A DNA stretch of 6,074 nucleotides, from contig DMTG01000147.1 of assembly GCA_003477345.1 (NCBI GenBank), forward strand, positions 1 through 6,074. Direction: 5' to 3'. Under the pieces are notes generated by a model, which had not been told where the DNA came from, ran no database searches, and saw only the letters and a program-made list of their open reading frames with translations. The position numbers and the translations under genes were made by a program. Source of the stretch: Succinivibrionaceae bacterium (GTDB lineage Bacteria > Pseudomonadota > Gammaproteobacteria > Enterobacterales > Succinivibrionaceae). This document shows, in pieces, positions 5,404-6,074 of this stretch (position 1 is the first letter of the stretch; every line of letters starts with the position of its first letter).

Positions 5404-5432
5404 AAAAAATCCGCTGCCTAGACGGCAACGGA
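5404..5432 (-). terminator. Intrinsic terminator after cheR
   Basis: On the minus strand TCCGTTGCC (5432-5424) pairs with GGCAGCGGA (5418-5410), giving nine pairs with one U-G and a 5-base loop. Six T residues follow directly. It starts 29 bases after the cheR stop and separates cheR from flgB. Confidence 0.9.
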
Positions 5433-5461
5433 ATTTTAAAGAATATGTTTAGGACAGGATT

Positions 5462-6074
5462 TTAGAATTTCTGCGGTTTCAGCTTGTAAATAATGCCTGG
5501 ATTGCAGCGCATCATCTCATACTTCTCGGCAACTCCGGTCAGAGACTCGGTGGAACCTAGGATCAGATAACCCCCAGGATTTAGGCACATGGTAAGCTTC
5601 TTTAAAATCTGTGCCTTGATGTCGTTGGAGAAGTAAATAAGCACATTGCGGCAGAAAATTACGTCATATTTGCCCATAAGAGCAAAAGATCCCAGCAGAT
5701 TCAGCGGTCTGAACTCTACCATGCGCTTAATCTTAGGATCAATCTGCATCATATTAGGATTGCGGGTGCGCCTGAAATATTTTGATTTACGCTCAGGTGA
5801 CAGACCTCTGGACAAAGCGTGGGCATCATAAAGTCCGGCCTTGCAGTGAGCCAGCATCTCTGGAGAAAGATCAGTTCCTACAATATGAGCCTTGTTAGGA
5901 TCAACGTGCACCATGTGAGTCAGCTGTTCCTGAATTACTATGGCAATCGAGTATGGCTCCTGACCTGAAGAACAGGCAGCTGACCAGATTTTTACAGGAT
6001 AATCCTTACCTTTGGCCGCAAGCTCTGGCAGAATGATGTTCTGCAGAGCAAGATATGGATAGGTATCTCTGAAC
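5462..6074 (-). CDS. cheR: CheR, chemotaxis protein methyltransferase (5' part outside the window)
   Basis: CheR transfers methyl groups from S-adenosylmethionine to glutamates of chemoreceptors, setting sensory adaptation together with CheB. The frame is open to the right edge, giving 203 visible codons. A full CheR is about 270-285 residues, so some 70-80 N-terminal residues (helical domain) are missing. The visible part begins FRDTYPY, then has the SAM-binding motif IWSAACSSGQEPYSIA (residues 29-44 of the fragment), GTDLS at 66-70 and a charged beta-subdomain region with FRR and RNP. It continues with FCRNVLIYF from 140 and the GGYLILGSTESL strand near 170. An internal ATG at 5914 is not the start, because the SAM-binding motif lies upstream in the same frame. 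cheR next to flgB is typical of polar-flagellated gammaproteobacteria. Confidence 0.96.
   Translation of the reverse strand, partial: FRDTYPYLALQNIILPELAAKGKDYPVKIWSAACSSGQEPYSIAIVIQEQLTHMVHVDPNKAHIVGTDLSPEMLAHCKAGLYDAHALSRGLSPERKSKYFRRTRNPNMMQIDPKIKRMVEFRPLNLLGSFALMGKYDVIFCRNVLIYFSNDIKAQILKKLTMCLNPGGYLILGSTESLTGVAEKYEMMRCNPGIIYKLKPQKF

Noticed and set aside
5646..5831. 61-codon open frame on the plus strand
   Set aside because: It is wholly antisense to cheR and has no protein features.
5912..5914. ATG at 5914 as the start of cheR
   Set aside because: The frame stays open upstream and encodes the CheR motif IWSAACSSGQEPYSIA, so the true start is outside the window.
1..6074. CRISPR arrays, insertion sequences, tRNA or rRNA genes
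   Set aside because: No regularly spaced long repeats, transposase-like proteins, terminal repeats or RNA gene signatures were seen on either strand.

Overview
The window is a polar-type flagellar gene cluster with every gene on the minus strand. In transcription order, from right to left, it holds cheR (its first part lies outside the window), flgB, flgC, a small secreted-protein gene of unknown function, flgD, flgF, flgG, flgH and the first 50 codons of flgI. A chemotaxis methyltransferase gene directly ahead of flgB, together with sigma-54 promoters for the rod and hook genes, is the arrangement known from Vibrio, Aeromonas and Pseudomonas type gammaproteobacteria. The AT-rich spacers and protein sequences suggest a lower-GC member of that group. 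A Succinivibrionaceae/Aeromonadales-like host is my guess and is not proven by the sequence.

Layout, right to left: cheR (6074-5462) ends at a clear intrinsic terminator (5404-5432). The 5221-5403 spacer carries a near-perfect sigma-54 promoter for flgB-flgC and a putative upstream activator site. flgB and flgC (5220-4296) end at a second terminator (4225-4255). A 149-codon gene for an exported protein follows (4103-3654). A 290-base AT-rich spacer (3362-3653) then holds four copies of TTTYTGCCG, a degenerate sigma-54-like box and a leader hairpin ahead of flgD. flgD (3361-2651) is closed by a third strong terminator (2594-2631). A consensus sigma-54 promoter (2484-2499) with a putative activator site then starts flgF-flgG-flgH-flgI, which are packed 15 to 25 bases apart.

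The gene products build one machine. FlgB, FlgC, FlgF and FlgG form the periplasmic rod, FlgD is the hook-cap scaffold, FlgH is the outer-membrane L ring and FlgI the periplasmic P ring. CheR methylates chemoreceptors. Two departures from the textbook flgBCDEFGHI operon stand out. flgE (hook protein) is absent from its usual place between flgD and flgF, where only a terminator and a promoter sit. The run is also cut into separately promoted and terminated units, with an unrelated exported-protein gene inserted between flgC and flgD. The two good sigma-54 promoters share a GTCA-N6-TGWC site at almost the same distance upstream (73 and 74 bases), which suggests a common activator.
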